From Bacteroidota bacterium (GTDB taxonomy: Bacteria; Bacteroidota; Rhodothermia; Rhodothermales; UBA10348): a stretch of 64,000 nucleotides of DNA. Of the stretch, positions 1 to 7,374 are shown one piece after another. Both the position numbers and the translations under genes were made by a program. The stretch's first letter is position 1. Every line of letters begins with the position of its first letter. A model generated the notes under the pieces. The model had not been told where the DNA came from. It made no database searches and was given only the letters and a program-made list of their open reading frames with translations. The stretch spans positions 19,647 through 83,646 of the forward strand of contig JAQBZH010000006.1 in NCBI GenBank assembly GCA_027622005.1, given 5' to 3'.

Positions 1-663
1 TTTGTTGATCATCGTTGCTGAATCGATGGTAATTTTGGGTCCCATTGCCCAATTCGGGTGCGAAAGTGCCTCCTTTGTGGAAATCGAGCTGAAAGACTGA
101 ATCGGTCGCTCGCGAAAAGGGCCACCTGACGCTGTAAGGATGAGACGGGAAACGTCGGCGAGGCTCTCGCCCATCAAGCACTGATAAATGGCAGAATGTT
201 CGCTGTCGACCGGGATAATTTCGGCCTGATGCTCCTTTGCCAGGTCGGCTATTAAGTCCCCCGCAATCACCAAGGTCTCCTTATTTGCCAACGCGATGCG
301 GCAACCCGTCTTTATAGCCGCTACGGTGGAAAGCAAACCTATTGAGCCCACAAGGGCTGTCACGACTACATCCGTTCGGTCCCAAGTAGCCGCCCTTGAC
401 AATTCGTCTTCACCAAAAAAAACGGGGCAGTTGAATCTGCCTTTAGCAATAGCTCTTGCCTCCGCCTCGTGCGACCCTATAACGACGCATTCTGGATTAA
501 ATTCTTTTGCTTGTTGCGCAAGTAAATCGACATTTTTCCCGGCTGTTAAGGCAACAACCTGGATGCGATCAGGAAATAGACGTGCAATTTCCAACGTCTG
601 GGTCCCAATGGAGCCGGTGGACCCCAGAATGGCTACTCGGATTCTATCATCACTCAATTTCAT
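1..663 (-). CDS. dxr: 1-deoxy-D-xylulose 5-phosphate reductoisomerase, N-terminal part (runs off the window)
   Basis: Converts 1-deoxyxylulose 5-phosphate to 2-C-methylerythritol 4-phosphate with NADPH, the committed step of the MEP isoprenoid pathway in the cytosol. The frame is open from the start codon to base 1 (221 codons), so the C-terminal part lies outside the window. Visible signatures are the NADPH-binding loop ILGSTGSIGTQ right after the start, the segment IALANKETLV, the PVDSEHSAIYQ substrate segment with its acidic metal-binding residues, and GPKITIDSATMIN at the window edge. An in-frame ATG at 699 would add 12 residues; I prefer 663 because it places the Rossmann strand close to the N-terminus, as usual in this family. 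The gene is divergent from the TPR gene at 846. Confidence 0.93.
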   Translation of the reverse strand, partial: MKLSDDRIRVAILGSTGSIGTQTLEIARLFPDRIQVVALTAGKNVDLLAQQAKEFNPECVVIGSHEAEARAIAKGRFNCPVFFGEDELSRAATWDRTDVVVTALVGSIGLLSTVAAIKTGCRIALANKETLVIAGDLIADLAKEHQAEIIPVDSEHSAIYQCLMGESLADVSRLILTASGGPFRERPIQSFSSISTKEALSHPNWAMGPKITIDSATMINK

Positions 664-724
664 CTTCGATTTCGAGTCATCCCTGGGAATGCCGCTCATG
701 TGCTCAAATTTAACTGGATTCGCC

Positions 725-770
725 TAATATCGGGAATACCTGAAACTTACGGGGTACACCCGCGATATTA
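725..770. promoter_or_regulatory. Inverted repeat in the dxr / TPR divergent intergenic region
   Basis: TAATATCG at 725-732 is the exact reverse complement of CGATATTA at 763-770, with about 30 bases between the arms. It lies in the short divergent region between dxr and the TPR gene. It could be an operator or part of overlapping promoters, but there is only one copy and no recognised regulator motif, so it may be chance. Confidence 0.2.
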
Positions 771-845
771 AAGCGCTCGACGAGGAATGTACTGAACGAT
801 CTCTCAAAGTGGTCCTTTATTGGTAGTAACCTGGTTATGTATCCT

Positions 846-2717
846 ATGAAAATTTCTAGCCGGACCGTGGGATACGTCCTGGGGATCGTTTTTGGTGCCT
901 TTTGTTGTTCTGTCGCTCCCGCTCAGGAAGTAGACAGTTCTCAGGTCGGACGGTTTCAGTTGGCTGAATCGTTCATGCGAGCTGCTCAATATCAACGTGC
1001 CATTTCGTTGTTGGAAGGCCTTTACGACGATAGTCCCGAAACCCACGTTTTTTATGAGCGCCTCCGCGAGGCGTATGAAAGCGTTAAGCGTTACGACGCA
1101 GCCATTGCCCTCGTAGATAAAAAAATCAACCAGGAAACGTCCCCAACAATCTACGTTGCAGACAAAGCACGCCTTCAGTTTTTAAAAGGGGATGAAGCAA
1201 CTGCGCGACTGACCTGGCAATCTGCAATTAATACCGATCCTTCCTCGTCTTCTGTGTATTTGTTGGTGTATCGGTCGCTCATGCAGGTTCGCCTGTTCGA
1301 TTTCTCCATTGAAATACTCGAGAAAGGCCGGGAATATCTGGGAAACAACTCATTGTTTCAGACCGATTTAGCTCAGTTATATAATTTGACCTCTCAGCAC
1401 GACAAGGCGACAATTGAATACCTCGATTTGCTGAGTGTAAATCAGAATCAGTTGAACTATGTCCGTAGCCAGATGGGACCATTTCTGACCACGCCCGAAT
1501 CGCTCGAAAAAAGTATAACAGTAGTCCAGGCGGGCGTTGCGACAGAACCTCTTAATCGGTCTTATCGAGAGTTTTTGGCCTGGTTGTTAGTGGAAGATGA
1601 CCAATTTCGACCTGCTCTGGACGTTTATAGGGCCATTGACCGTTTGGAGCGTGAGGAAGGCAAAATGCTGTTTGCGTTTGCGGGTGTGGCAAGCGACGGC
1701 GGAGCCTATGATGTGGCCTTAGAGGCCTATGATGAAGTATTACGTCGGTATCCTTTAGGCCCGGCGGCTCCCGATGCCCTGCGTGGACTTGGTTTGATGC
1801 AAGAAAAATGGGCTGAAACGTTAGGTGAAGCGGTTTTCGATGAGAGGGGGCAGCGTCTCCCCCGCAATCATTTTGACGAAGCTCTCGATACGTACCAGCG
1901 CTTTTTGATCGACTATCCGCAGCATCCTATGTTTCCAGACGTGCTGCGCCGCATAGGGTTACTGCATCAAGATGTTTTTTACGATTACACATCGGCCTAC
2001 ACCGTTTTAACAGAAGTGATCGGGCGTTATCCCCAAACCATCGTCGCCGATCAAGCTGCTTACGACCTGGGACGCCTGGCCGTTATGGAAAACCGATTGG
2101 AAGACGCAAGACTTGAGTTTTCCCGCCTACTCACCCGACTTCGAACAGGTGATCTTGCCGATTTATCGCGTTACGAGCTCGCCATGCTTCACTTTTACAA
2201 GGGAGAGTTTGATACAGCGCAAGGATTCACCGAAGCCATGCAGGAAAACACATCAACCGATGTGGCCAACGATGCCATTTCCATGAAGGTGATGTTGATC
2301 GAAAATCGGGGCCCAGATTCCTTGGATGTCCCCCTAAAAAGTTTTTCGAGGACCAAGCTTCTTTCGCGGCAACGACAGTGGGATACGGCTCTTCACCAAC
2401 TGGATGATTTACTTGCCGCATTCGGTTCTCACCCCCTCGCGGACGATATATCCTTCGATCGCGCCGAGTTGTTGGCTAAAACGGCCGAGCCCGAGAAGGC
2501 CATTGCGGCTTATTTGGAGCTTTCTTTGTTTTTTCCGGGTAGTTTTTTGGCCGATCGAAGCCTTTTTGGTGCAGCGACCATTCAATACAAAGTATTGGGC
2601 GACAACACAGCCGCTATTGCAACATTTGAGCGAATATTAAAAGAGTATCCGGGATCATTGCTAATTACGGCTACCCGAGAGCAAATCAGACGACTTCGAG
2701 GAGATGAATTGTTATGA
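846..2717 (+). CDS. Exported tetratricopeptide-repeat protein
   Basis: About 623 residues starting with an export signal (basic MKISSR, hydrophobic GYVLGIVFGAFCCSVA, cleavage around APAQ-EV). The rest is a chain of TPR-like helical pairs: AAQYQRAISLLEGLYDD, YDAAIALVDK, HDKATIEYLDLL, FDEALDTYQRFLIDYPQHP and DNTAAIATFERILKEYPGS. The repeats in the second half resemble the YbgF/BamD style found in cell-envelope proteins. An ATG at 837 would add three residues; 846 gives a cleaner signal peptide. The stop overlaps the next start in an ATGA, so translation is probably coupled to the conserved protein at 2714. I infer a periplasmic or surface scaffold role; substrate or partner is unknown. Confidence 0.8.
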   Translation: MKISSRTVGYVLGIVFGAFCCSVAPAQEVDSSQVGRFQLAESFMRAAQYQRAISLLEGLYDDSPETHVFYERLREAYESVKRYDAAIALVDKKINQETSPTIYVADKARLQFLKGDEATARLTWQSAINTDPSSSSVYLLVYRSLMQVRLFDFSIEILEKGREYLGNNSLFQTDLAQLYNLTSQHDKATIEYLDLLSVNQNQLNYVRSQMGPFLTTPESLEKSITVVQAGVATEPLNRSYREFLAWLLVEDDQFRPALDVYRAIDRLEREEGKMLFAFAGVASDGGAYDVALEAYDEVLRRYPLGPAAPDALRGLGLMQEKWAETLGEAVFDERGQRLPRNHFDEALDTYQRFLIDYPQHPMFPDVLRRIGLLHQDVFYDYTSAYTVLTEVIGRYPQTIVADQAAYDLGRLAVMENRLEDARLEFSRLLTRLRTGDLADLSRYELAMLHFYKGEFDTAQGFTEAMQENTSTDVANDAISMKVMLIENRGPDSLDVPLKSFSRTKLLSRQRQWDTALHQLDDLLAAFGSHPLADDISFDRAELLAKTAEPEKAIAAYLELSLFFPGSFLADRSLFGAATIQYKVLGDNTAAIATFERILKEYPGSLLITATREQIRRLRGDELL

Positions 2718-3976
2718 TGAGGACGGTATTGATTTTATTTTTGGGGGTCGTCCTAACGAGCAGGGTCGAAGCACAAGATGTTTTGATTCCCATGGACAAC
2801 TCGCAAAGCGATCACTTGAAGGCTTACGGAGTGACTTTTTGGGCTTTGGAACGCCGCATGGATGTCGATTGGCTCCTTAATTATCGCGGTGGCTCGTTTT
2901 TAGTCACTAAAACACCCGAATTGGAGGCCGAACTTCGTGTTCGCGGGGTCTCCTACCTGGCGTTGAGCGGTTCGCAAACCGCTTCATTAATCTCTACCGT
3001 TGAAAGCGACGCGAGTAATACAAGTGTGGTTCGACTAGAACAGCCACCGAGAATTGCCGTGTATGCGCCACAACAAACGCTTCCTTGGGACGACGCAGTC
3101 CTATTGGCCCTCTCCTATGCCGAAGTCCCGTACGAGATGATTTATGATGACGATGTCCTAGACGGCGCCCTCGAGGATTTCGACTGGGTGCATTTGCATC
3201 ACGAAGACTTTACCGGCCAATATGGCAAGTTTTTTAATTATCGATCGACACCATGGTACATCGAACAACAACGACAAGCCGAAATCGCTGCAAGGGCCCG
3301 CGGATTTCGTAAGGTTAGCGAACTAAAGCTTAGGGTCGTCGAGATCATCAAACAATACGTTGGTGGCGGTGGCTTTTTGTTTGCGATGTGCTCAGGTGCT
3401 GATTCATTTGATATTGCCCTTGCCGCTCATGCAACGGACATCGTGCCTGAGGAATACGATGGAGATCCTATAGACCCCGATGCACTTTCGCAGCTAGATT
3501 TCGCCCAGACCTTTGCCTTTGCCGACTTTCGACCCATTTTTAACGCCCGAGAATACGAACATTCGGACATTGATTCGGGCCCACCTCCTCCTCAGCTCCG
3601 AAACCCGGCAGTCGACTATTTTACGCTGTTCGAATTCAGCGCCAAATACGATCAAGTCCCGACCATGCTAACCCAAAGTCATGTCGCGACGATTAAAGGC
3701 TTCATCGGACAAACCACTAATTTCGTCAAGAAATATGTGAAGCCAAACGTCGTCATTTTAGCAGAGGCTCCTGGACGGGGCGAAGTCCGATACTTGAACG
3801 GAACGTTTGGAGAGGGCACTTTTACCTTTTATGGCGGCCACGACCCCGAAGATTACCAACATTTTGTGGGTGATGAACCAACCGATTTAAGTTTGCATAA
3901 GCACTCGCCCGGATATCGATTGATCTTGAATAATATCCTCTTTCCTGCCGCCAAGAAGAAGAATCAAAAAACGTAA
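2714..3976 (+). CDS. Conserved exported protein of the type often labelled 'asparagine synthetase B' in Bacteroidota
   Basis: 420 residues with an N-terminal signal peptide (MMRTVLILFLGVVLTSRVEAQ). The segments ILIPMD-like VLIPMDNSQ, DHLKAYGVTFWALE, DWLLNYRGGSFL and LHHEDFTGQYGKF match a protein family I recall from Bacteroidota genomes, where it often carries the name asparagine synthetase B. I see no Ntn-type N-terminal Cys and no asparagine-synthase ATP site, so that name looks unjustified. A glycine run followed by FAMCSGADSFD puts Cys226 in a turn that looks like the nucleophile elbow of class-I glutamine amidotransferase or DJ-1 folds; that is my inference. It is coupled to the TPR gene by ATGA and to the thioesterase by TAATG. 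Confidence 0.7.
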   Translation: MMRTVLILFLGVVLTSRVEAQDVLIPMDNSQSDHLKAYGVTFWALERRMDVDWLLNYRGGSFLVTKTPELEAELRVRGVSYLALSGSQTASLISTVESDASNTSVVRLEQPPRIAVYAPQQTLPWDDAVLLALSYAEVPYEMIYDDDVLDGALEDFDWVHLHHEDFTGQYGKFFNYRSTPWYIEQQRQAEIAARARGFRKVSELKLRVVEIIKQYVGGGGFLFAMCSGADSFDIALAAHATDIVPEEYDGDPIDPDALSQLDFAQTFAFADFRPIFNAREYEHSDIDSGPPPPQLRNPAVDYFTLFEFSAKYDQVPTMLTQSHVATIKGFIGQTTNFVKKYVKPNVVILAEAPGRGEVRYLNGTFGEGTFTFYGGHDPEDYQHFVGDEPTDLSLHKHSPGYRLILNNILFPAAKKKNQKT

Positions 3977-4509
3977 TGAGTACCGACCAAGGAAAACCCG
4001 TTAGTGCTTCCCAAACCATCATGAGCGAATTGGTTTTGCCTAACGATACCAATGGCCTCGGCAATCTGATGGGAGGCCGTCTGCTTCACTGGATGGATAT
4101 TTGCGCAGCCATATCTACTCAACGACACTCCGGAGGAGTTTGTGTTACCGCTTCTGTCGACAATGTTCAGTTTCACTCTCCCATCCTTCAATCGGAAATC
4201 GTCACGCTTCAGAGTCATATTAACCGAGCATTTCGGACTTCCATGGAAGTGGAAATCAATGTTGACGCGGAAAACCCCCGCACCGGACAAAAGCGCCGGT
4301 GTAATAGTGCCTATTTTACGTTTGTCTCGATTGGAATGGACGGAAGACCCTCTCCCGTTCCAGCTATTCTTCCCCAATCTGACGAAGAGATTGAGCGGTT
4401 TGAACAAGCTCAAAGGCGACGCGAATTCCGCCTTTACATGGCAGGTCGTTTGACTCCGGAACAGATTGTCGACTTTCAGGCTTATCTCCATTCCGTTCGT
4501 AATACCTAA
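3976..4509 (+). CDS. Acyl-CoA thioesterase, hotdog fold
   Basis: 177 residues with the hotdog/YciA-type acyl-CoA hydrolase pattern. LPNDTNGLGNLMGGRLLHWMD contains the conserved N-x-x-G-x-x-x-G-G-x-x-L-x-W-x-D helix entry. It is followed by SVDNVQFHSPI and the strand ending RRCNSAYFTFVSI. The enzyme would hydrolyse acyl-CoA to free acid and CoA in the cytosol; chain length cannot be read from the sequence. Its ATG shares the TAATG with the upstream stop, so it is part of the 846-5997 operon, an odd place for a cytosolic enzyme among exported proteins. Confidence 0.85.
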   Translation: MSTDQGKPVSASQTIMSELVLPNDTNGLGNLMGGRLLHWMDICAAISTQRHSGGVCVTASVDNVQFHSPILQSEIVTLQSHINRAFRTSMEVEINVDAENPRTGQKRRCNSAYFTFVSIGMDGRPSPVPAILPQSDEEIERFEQAQRRREFRLYMAGRLTPEQIVDFQAYLHSVRNT

Positions 4510-4522
4510 ACGAAGGAATCGT

Positions 4523-5014
4523 ATGGCCCAAAAAGGCTATTTTGCGTTGCTCTTCGTGCTGGGTGTGGTCGTCTGTGCGCTTTCACCCGCCATGGTATTA
4601 GCCCAAACGACTAAAACGAAACCCCATAAACAGTATAGTGTGGGCGTATTAGTCGGTCGGATCAGTGGCTTGACCGTAAAAATGAAATTCCTCGACGTCG
4701 AAGAGCGTTTTCATAGCAGTTCGCCGAGTGTGGATGTCAATCTGACCACTAATTTTGACGACAACTTTCTCTGGTCCGCACATATTTTAAGGGAGAGATA
4801 TCTTCAAGAGTCTCCTTTAAAGCTTTTCATCGGTCCCGGGTTGACGGCAGGAGTGGACGGCCAAAAAGCTTTTTGGGGCGTCTCCGGGACGATTGGCTTT
4901 TTGTTTACCAAAGGTCCGTATGAAGTATTTCTACAGGGAATGCCCCGTCTCTTCCTTATGCCCGATATGGATGGCCGCATAGAAGCCGCCACAGGAATCC
5001 GCATATCCATTTGA
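4523..5014 (+). CDS. Small exported protein, probable outer-membrane barrel
   Basis: 163 residues. The ATG at 4523 follows a purine-rich GAAGGA at 4512-4517 and opens onto a clear signal peptide (GYFALLFVLGVVVCALSPAMVLAQ). The longer in-frame start at 4466 would run back into the thioesterase gene and spoil the signal, so I reject it. The mature part has alternating polar/hydrophobic strands (YSVGVLVGRISGLTVKMKF, GLTAGVDG, FWGVSGTIGFLF, YEVFLQGMPRLFL) and a hydrophobic C-terminal residue (RISI), as in small outer-membrane barrels. No family recognised. Fourth gene of the operon. Confidence 0.6.
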   Translation: MAQKGYFALLFVLGVVVCALSPAMVLAQTTKTKPHKQYSVGVLVGRISGLTVKMKFLDVEERFHSSSPSVDVNLTTNFDDNFLWSAHILRERYLQESPLKLFIGPGLTAGVDGQKAFWGVSGTIGFLFTKGPYEVFLQGMPRLFLMPDMDGRIEAATGIRISI

Positions 5015-5073
5015 AACCGGGATGGTCCAAGTCCGTTACTCGGCTCTCCCTTCTCATTTACCTCCACTATTCA

Positions 5074-5997
5074 TTGTTTCAGCGAGTTCTTATAACCGGT
5101 GCGAATGGTCTTTTAGGCCAGCACCTCGTTCGACTCATGGGTCGCTCTCCCGAGTATGATATTCTCGCGACCGGACGTGATGAACAACCGCGATTTTCTG
5201 GTGGAAATTGTGGCTATCAGTCTTTGGATATAACGGACACGGATGCGGTGAATCGGGTTTTCGTGGATTTTGAACCAGATGTCGTAATCAATTGCGCTGC
5301 AATGACTCAGGTCGACGAATGCGAAATTAAGCGCGATATTTGCTGGCAAGTTAATGCCCTAGCTGTAGAGTCTCTGGCGAAATCATGCTTAGTGCGCGGA
5401 ACTCGCTTGGTACATGTATCAACAGATTTCGTTTTTGACGGCATAAGCGGTCCTTATAAAGAATCTGCTAGGCCAAGCCCCCTTTCGTATTACGGGCGTT
5501 CGAAATTGGCGGGCGAAAATTATGCTCGTGGCGCCGGAATGGACAAATGGTCTATCGTTCGAACGGTTTTGGTCTACGGAGTTGCGGAAAACCTGCCGCG
5601 AAATAATTTCGTGTGGTGGCTGAAGGACAACCTGGAAGCGGGAAAAACGGTTCAAATCGTCACAGATCAATGGAGAACGCCTACCTACGCCCTTGATCTG
5701 GCTACCGGAATAGAAAAAATGGTACGCTTTTCAAAACAAGGCGTCTACCACCTTTCGGGTAGGGAATTGTTTTCGATCTACGAATTCGCGTTGGAAATTG
5801 CGAAAACACTCGATTTAGATGCATCCCTAATCAAACCGGCTACAGCCGCTTCATTTTCGCAGCCCGCCGTCAGACCCTCGAAGTCAGGTTTCATCATTCT
5901 AAAAGCGGAATCAGAGCTAGGCTATTCACCTCATTCTGTCCAGGATTCGATTATGGAGATGGTGAAGGAAGAAGCGCGATCTCGCTTTTCCTCTTAA
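5074..5997 (+). CDS. NAD(P)-dependent SDR, dTDP-4-dehydrorhamnose reductase (RmlD)-like
   Basis: Extended short-chain dehydrogenase, about 307 residues. The N-terminal RVLITGANGLLGQ is the nucleotide-binding loop, VINCAAMTQVDECE and VHVSTDFVFDG are the RmlD/RfbD-type segments, and YYGRSKLAGE carries the catalytic Tyr and Lys. RmlD reduces dTDP-4-keto-rhamnose in deoxysugar synthesis for surface polysaccharide; no rmlA, B or C genes lie nearby, so a related sugar-nucleotide or other reductase role is possible. Start choice is uncertain: TTG at 5074 puts the Rossmann strand immediately after the start as in homologues. A TTG at 5011 overlapping the preceding stop would add 21 residues. Confidence 0.75.
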   Translation: MFQRVLITGANGLLGQHLVRLMGRSPEYDILATGRDEQPRFSGGNCGYQSLDITDTDAVNRVFVDFEPDVVINCAAMTQVDECEIKRDICWQVNALAVESLAKSCLVRGTRLVHVSTDFVFDGISGPYKESARPSPLSYYGRSKLAGENYARGAGMDKWSIVRTVLVYGVAENLPRNNFVWWLKDNLEAGKTVQIVTDQWRTPTYALDLATGIEKMVRFSKQGVYHLSGRELFSIYEFALEIAKTLDLDASLIKPATAASFSQPAVRPSKSGFIILKAESELGYSPHSVQDSIMEMVKEEARSRFSS

Positions 5998-6008
5998 CGC
6001 CCTGCACG

Positions 6009-6020
6009 AATCACGTGATT
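6009..6020. promoter_or_regulatory. 12-bp perfect palindrome upstream of serS
   Basis: AATCACGTGATT reads identically on both strands and lies about 70 bp upstream of the serS start, just after the end of the SDR gene. A perfect 12-mer palindrome with a CACGTG core is a plausible operator for a dimeric regulator. With a single occurrence and no regulator next to it the call is tentative. I see no T-box-like leader here. Confidence 0.25.
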
Positions 6021-6090
6021 TTCTAATCGAGTCGTGTCTCGCATGCCGTTTACCTTCGTACCTTAATCGTTCAATTATCCCTGCTTTTTA

Positions 6091-7374
6091 ATGCTTGATC
6101 TGCAATTCATTCGCGAAAACGCGGAATCCGTAAAGAACGCCATTGTCAATAAAGCAACCGGGTCCCCTGACCTGGTTGACCGAGTCCTTGAGCTAGATGA
6201 AATGTGGAGGAAAACCACAACCTCGCTGCAGGAAATGCAAACGGCTGCCAATGCAGAAGCCAAAAAGATTGGCGAATTGATGCAACAGGGTCTAAAAAGT
6301 GAAGCTCAAGCCGCTATGGCAGAAAGCGGTAGACTCAAGGCAGTGATAAAAGATTTGGAAGAGGAGCAGCGTGTCGCAGGGCAATCGTTGGAGTCTACTT
6401 TATTAGAGATCCCGAACGTTCCGCATCCTTCAGTGCCGCTTGGAAAGCTACCTTCCGACAATGTTGTGGCGTTTGAACATGGAGAGATGCCTTCCTTTTC
6501 TTTTACTCCTCTACCTCACTGGGACCTCATTGAGCGGCATGATTTGGTTGATTTCGACCGCGGTTCAAAGGTTTCGGGCGCTGGTTTTCCATTTTACAAA
6601 GGTCCGGGAGCGCGCTTTCAGCGCGCTCTGATTAACTTTTTTCTTGATGAAGCGGTGCGCAGCGGCTACGTCGAAATGGGTGCACCATTGGTTGTCAATG
6701 AAGATTCCGCCCGCGGAACCGGCCAACTACCCGATAAGGAGGACCTGATGTATGAAGCGGTTCGGGATGGCTTGTATCTAATTCCTACTGCCGAAGTCCC
6801 CGTTACCAACTATCATCGGGACGAGATTTTCTTAGAAAGTGACCTTCCTATTAAGTACTGCGCCTACACTCCCTGTTTCCGCCGGGAAGCAGGCTCCTAT
6901 GGGAAAGACGTTCGAGGACTTAATCGACTCCATCAGTTCGACAAAATTGAGCTGGTACACTTTGTCCGTCCCGAAGACAGCTACGATGCCTTAGAAGAGC
7001 TTCGGGATCATGCAGAGCGTCTTTTACAGAACCTTGGATTACCCTATCGTCGATTGCTGATGTGCACGGGCGATATGGGCTTTACGCAGGCTAAGAAGTA
7101 CGATTTGGAAGTGTGGAGCGCAGGTCAGGAGAGATGGCTTGAGGTATCCTCGATTTCCAATTTTGAGACGTTTCAAGCTCGTCGCATGAAGATAAGGTAC
7201 CGGCCCAAAACCGATTCCAAGCCTCAAATCATTCACACCCTGAATGGCAGCGGTCTCGCGCTTCCCCGAATTGTGGCCGCCCTGATTGAAAATTATCAAC
7301 AGGCCGACGGCTCTATCACCATTCCTGAAGTCCTGCGACCTTATTTCGGCTCAGATACGCTCATTTCGGCATAA
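6091..7374 (+). CDS. serS: Seryl-tRNA synthetase
   Basis: 427 residues, the normal length for a class II seryl-tRNA synthetase, which charges tRNA-Ser (and tRNA-Sec where present) in the cytosol. The first roughly 110 residues form the long antiparallel coiled-coil tRNA-binding arm (EEEQRVAGQSLESTLLEIPNVPH at its end). The catalytic core shows TGQLPDKED, the TAEVPVTN region, motif 2 (CFRREAGSYGKDVRG) and motif 3 (NGSGLALPRIVAALIENYQ). The last 11 codons overlap the 3' end of the convergent acyl-CoA dehydrogenase gene by 34 bp. Confidence 0.97.
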   Translation: MLDLQFIRENAESVKNAIVNKATGSPDLVDRVLELDEMWRKTTTSLQEMQTAANAEAKKIGELMQQGLKSEAQAAMAESGRLKAVIKDLEEEQRVAGQSLESTLLEIPNVPHPSVPLGKLPSDNVVAFEHGEMPSFSFTPLPHWDLIERHDLVDFDRGSKVSGAGFPFYKGPGARFQRALINFFLDEAVRSGYVEMGAPLVVNEDSARGTGQLPDKEDLMYEAVRDGLYLIPTAEVPVTNYHRDEIFLESDLPIKYCAYTPCFRREAGSYGKDVRGLNRLHQFDKIELVHFVRPEDSYDALEELRDHAERLLQNLGLPYRRLLMCTGDMGFTQAKKYDLEVWSAGQERWLEVSSISNFETFQARRMKIRYRPKTDSKPQIIHTLNGSGLALPRIVAALIENYQQADGSITIPEVLRPYFGSDTLISA

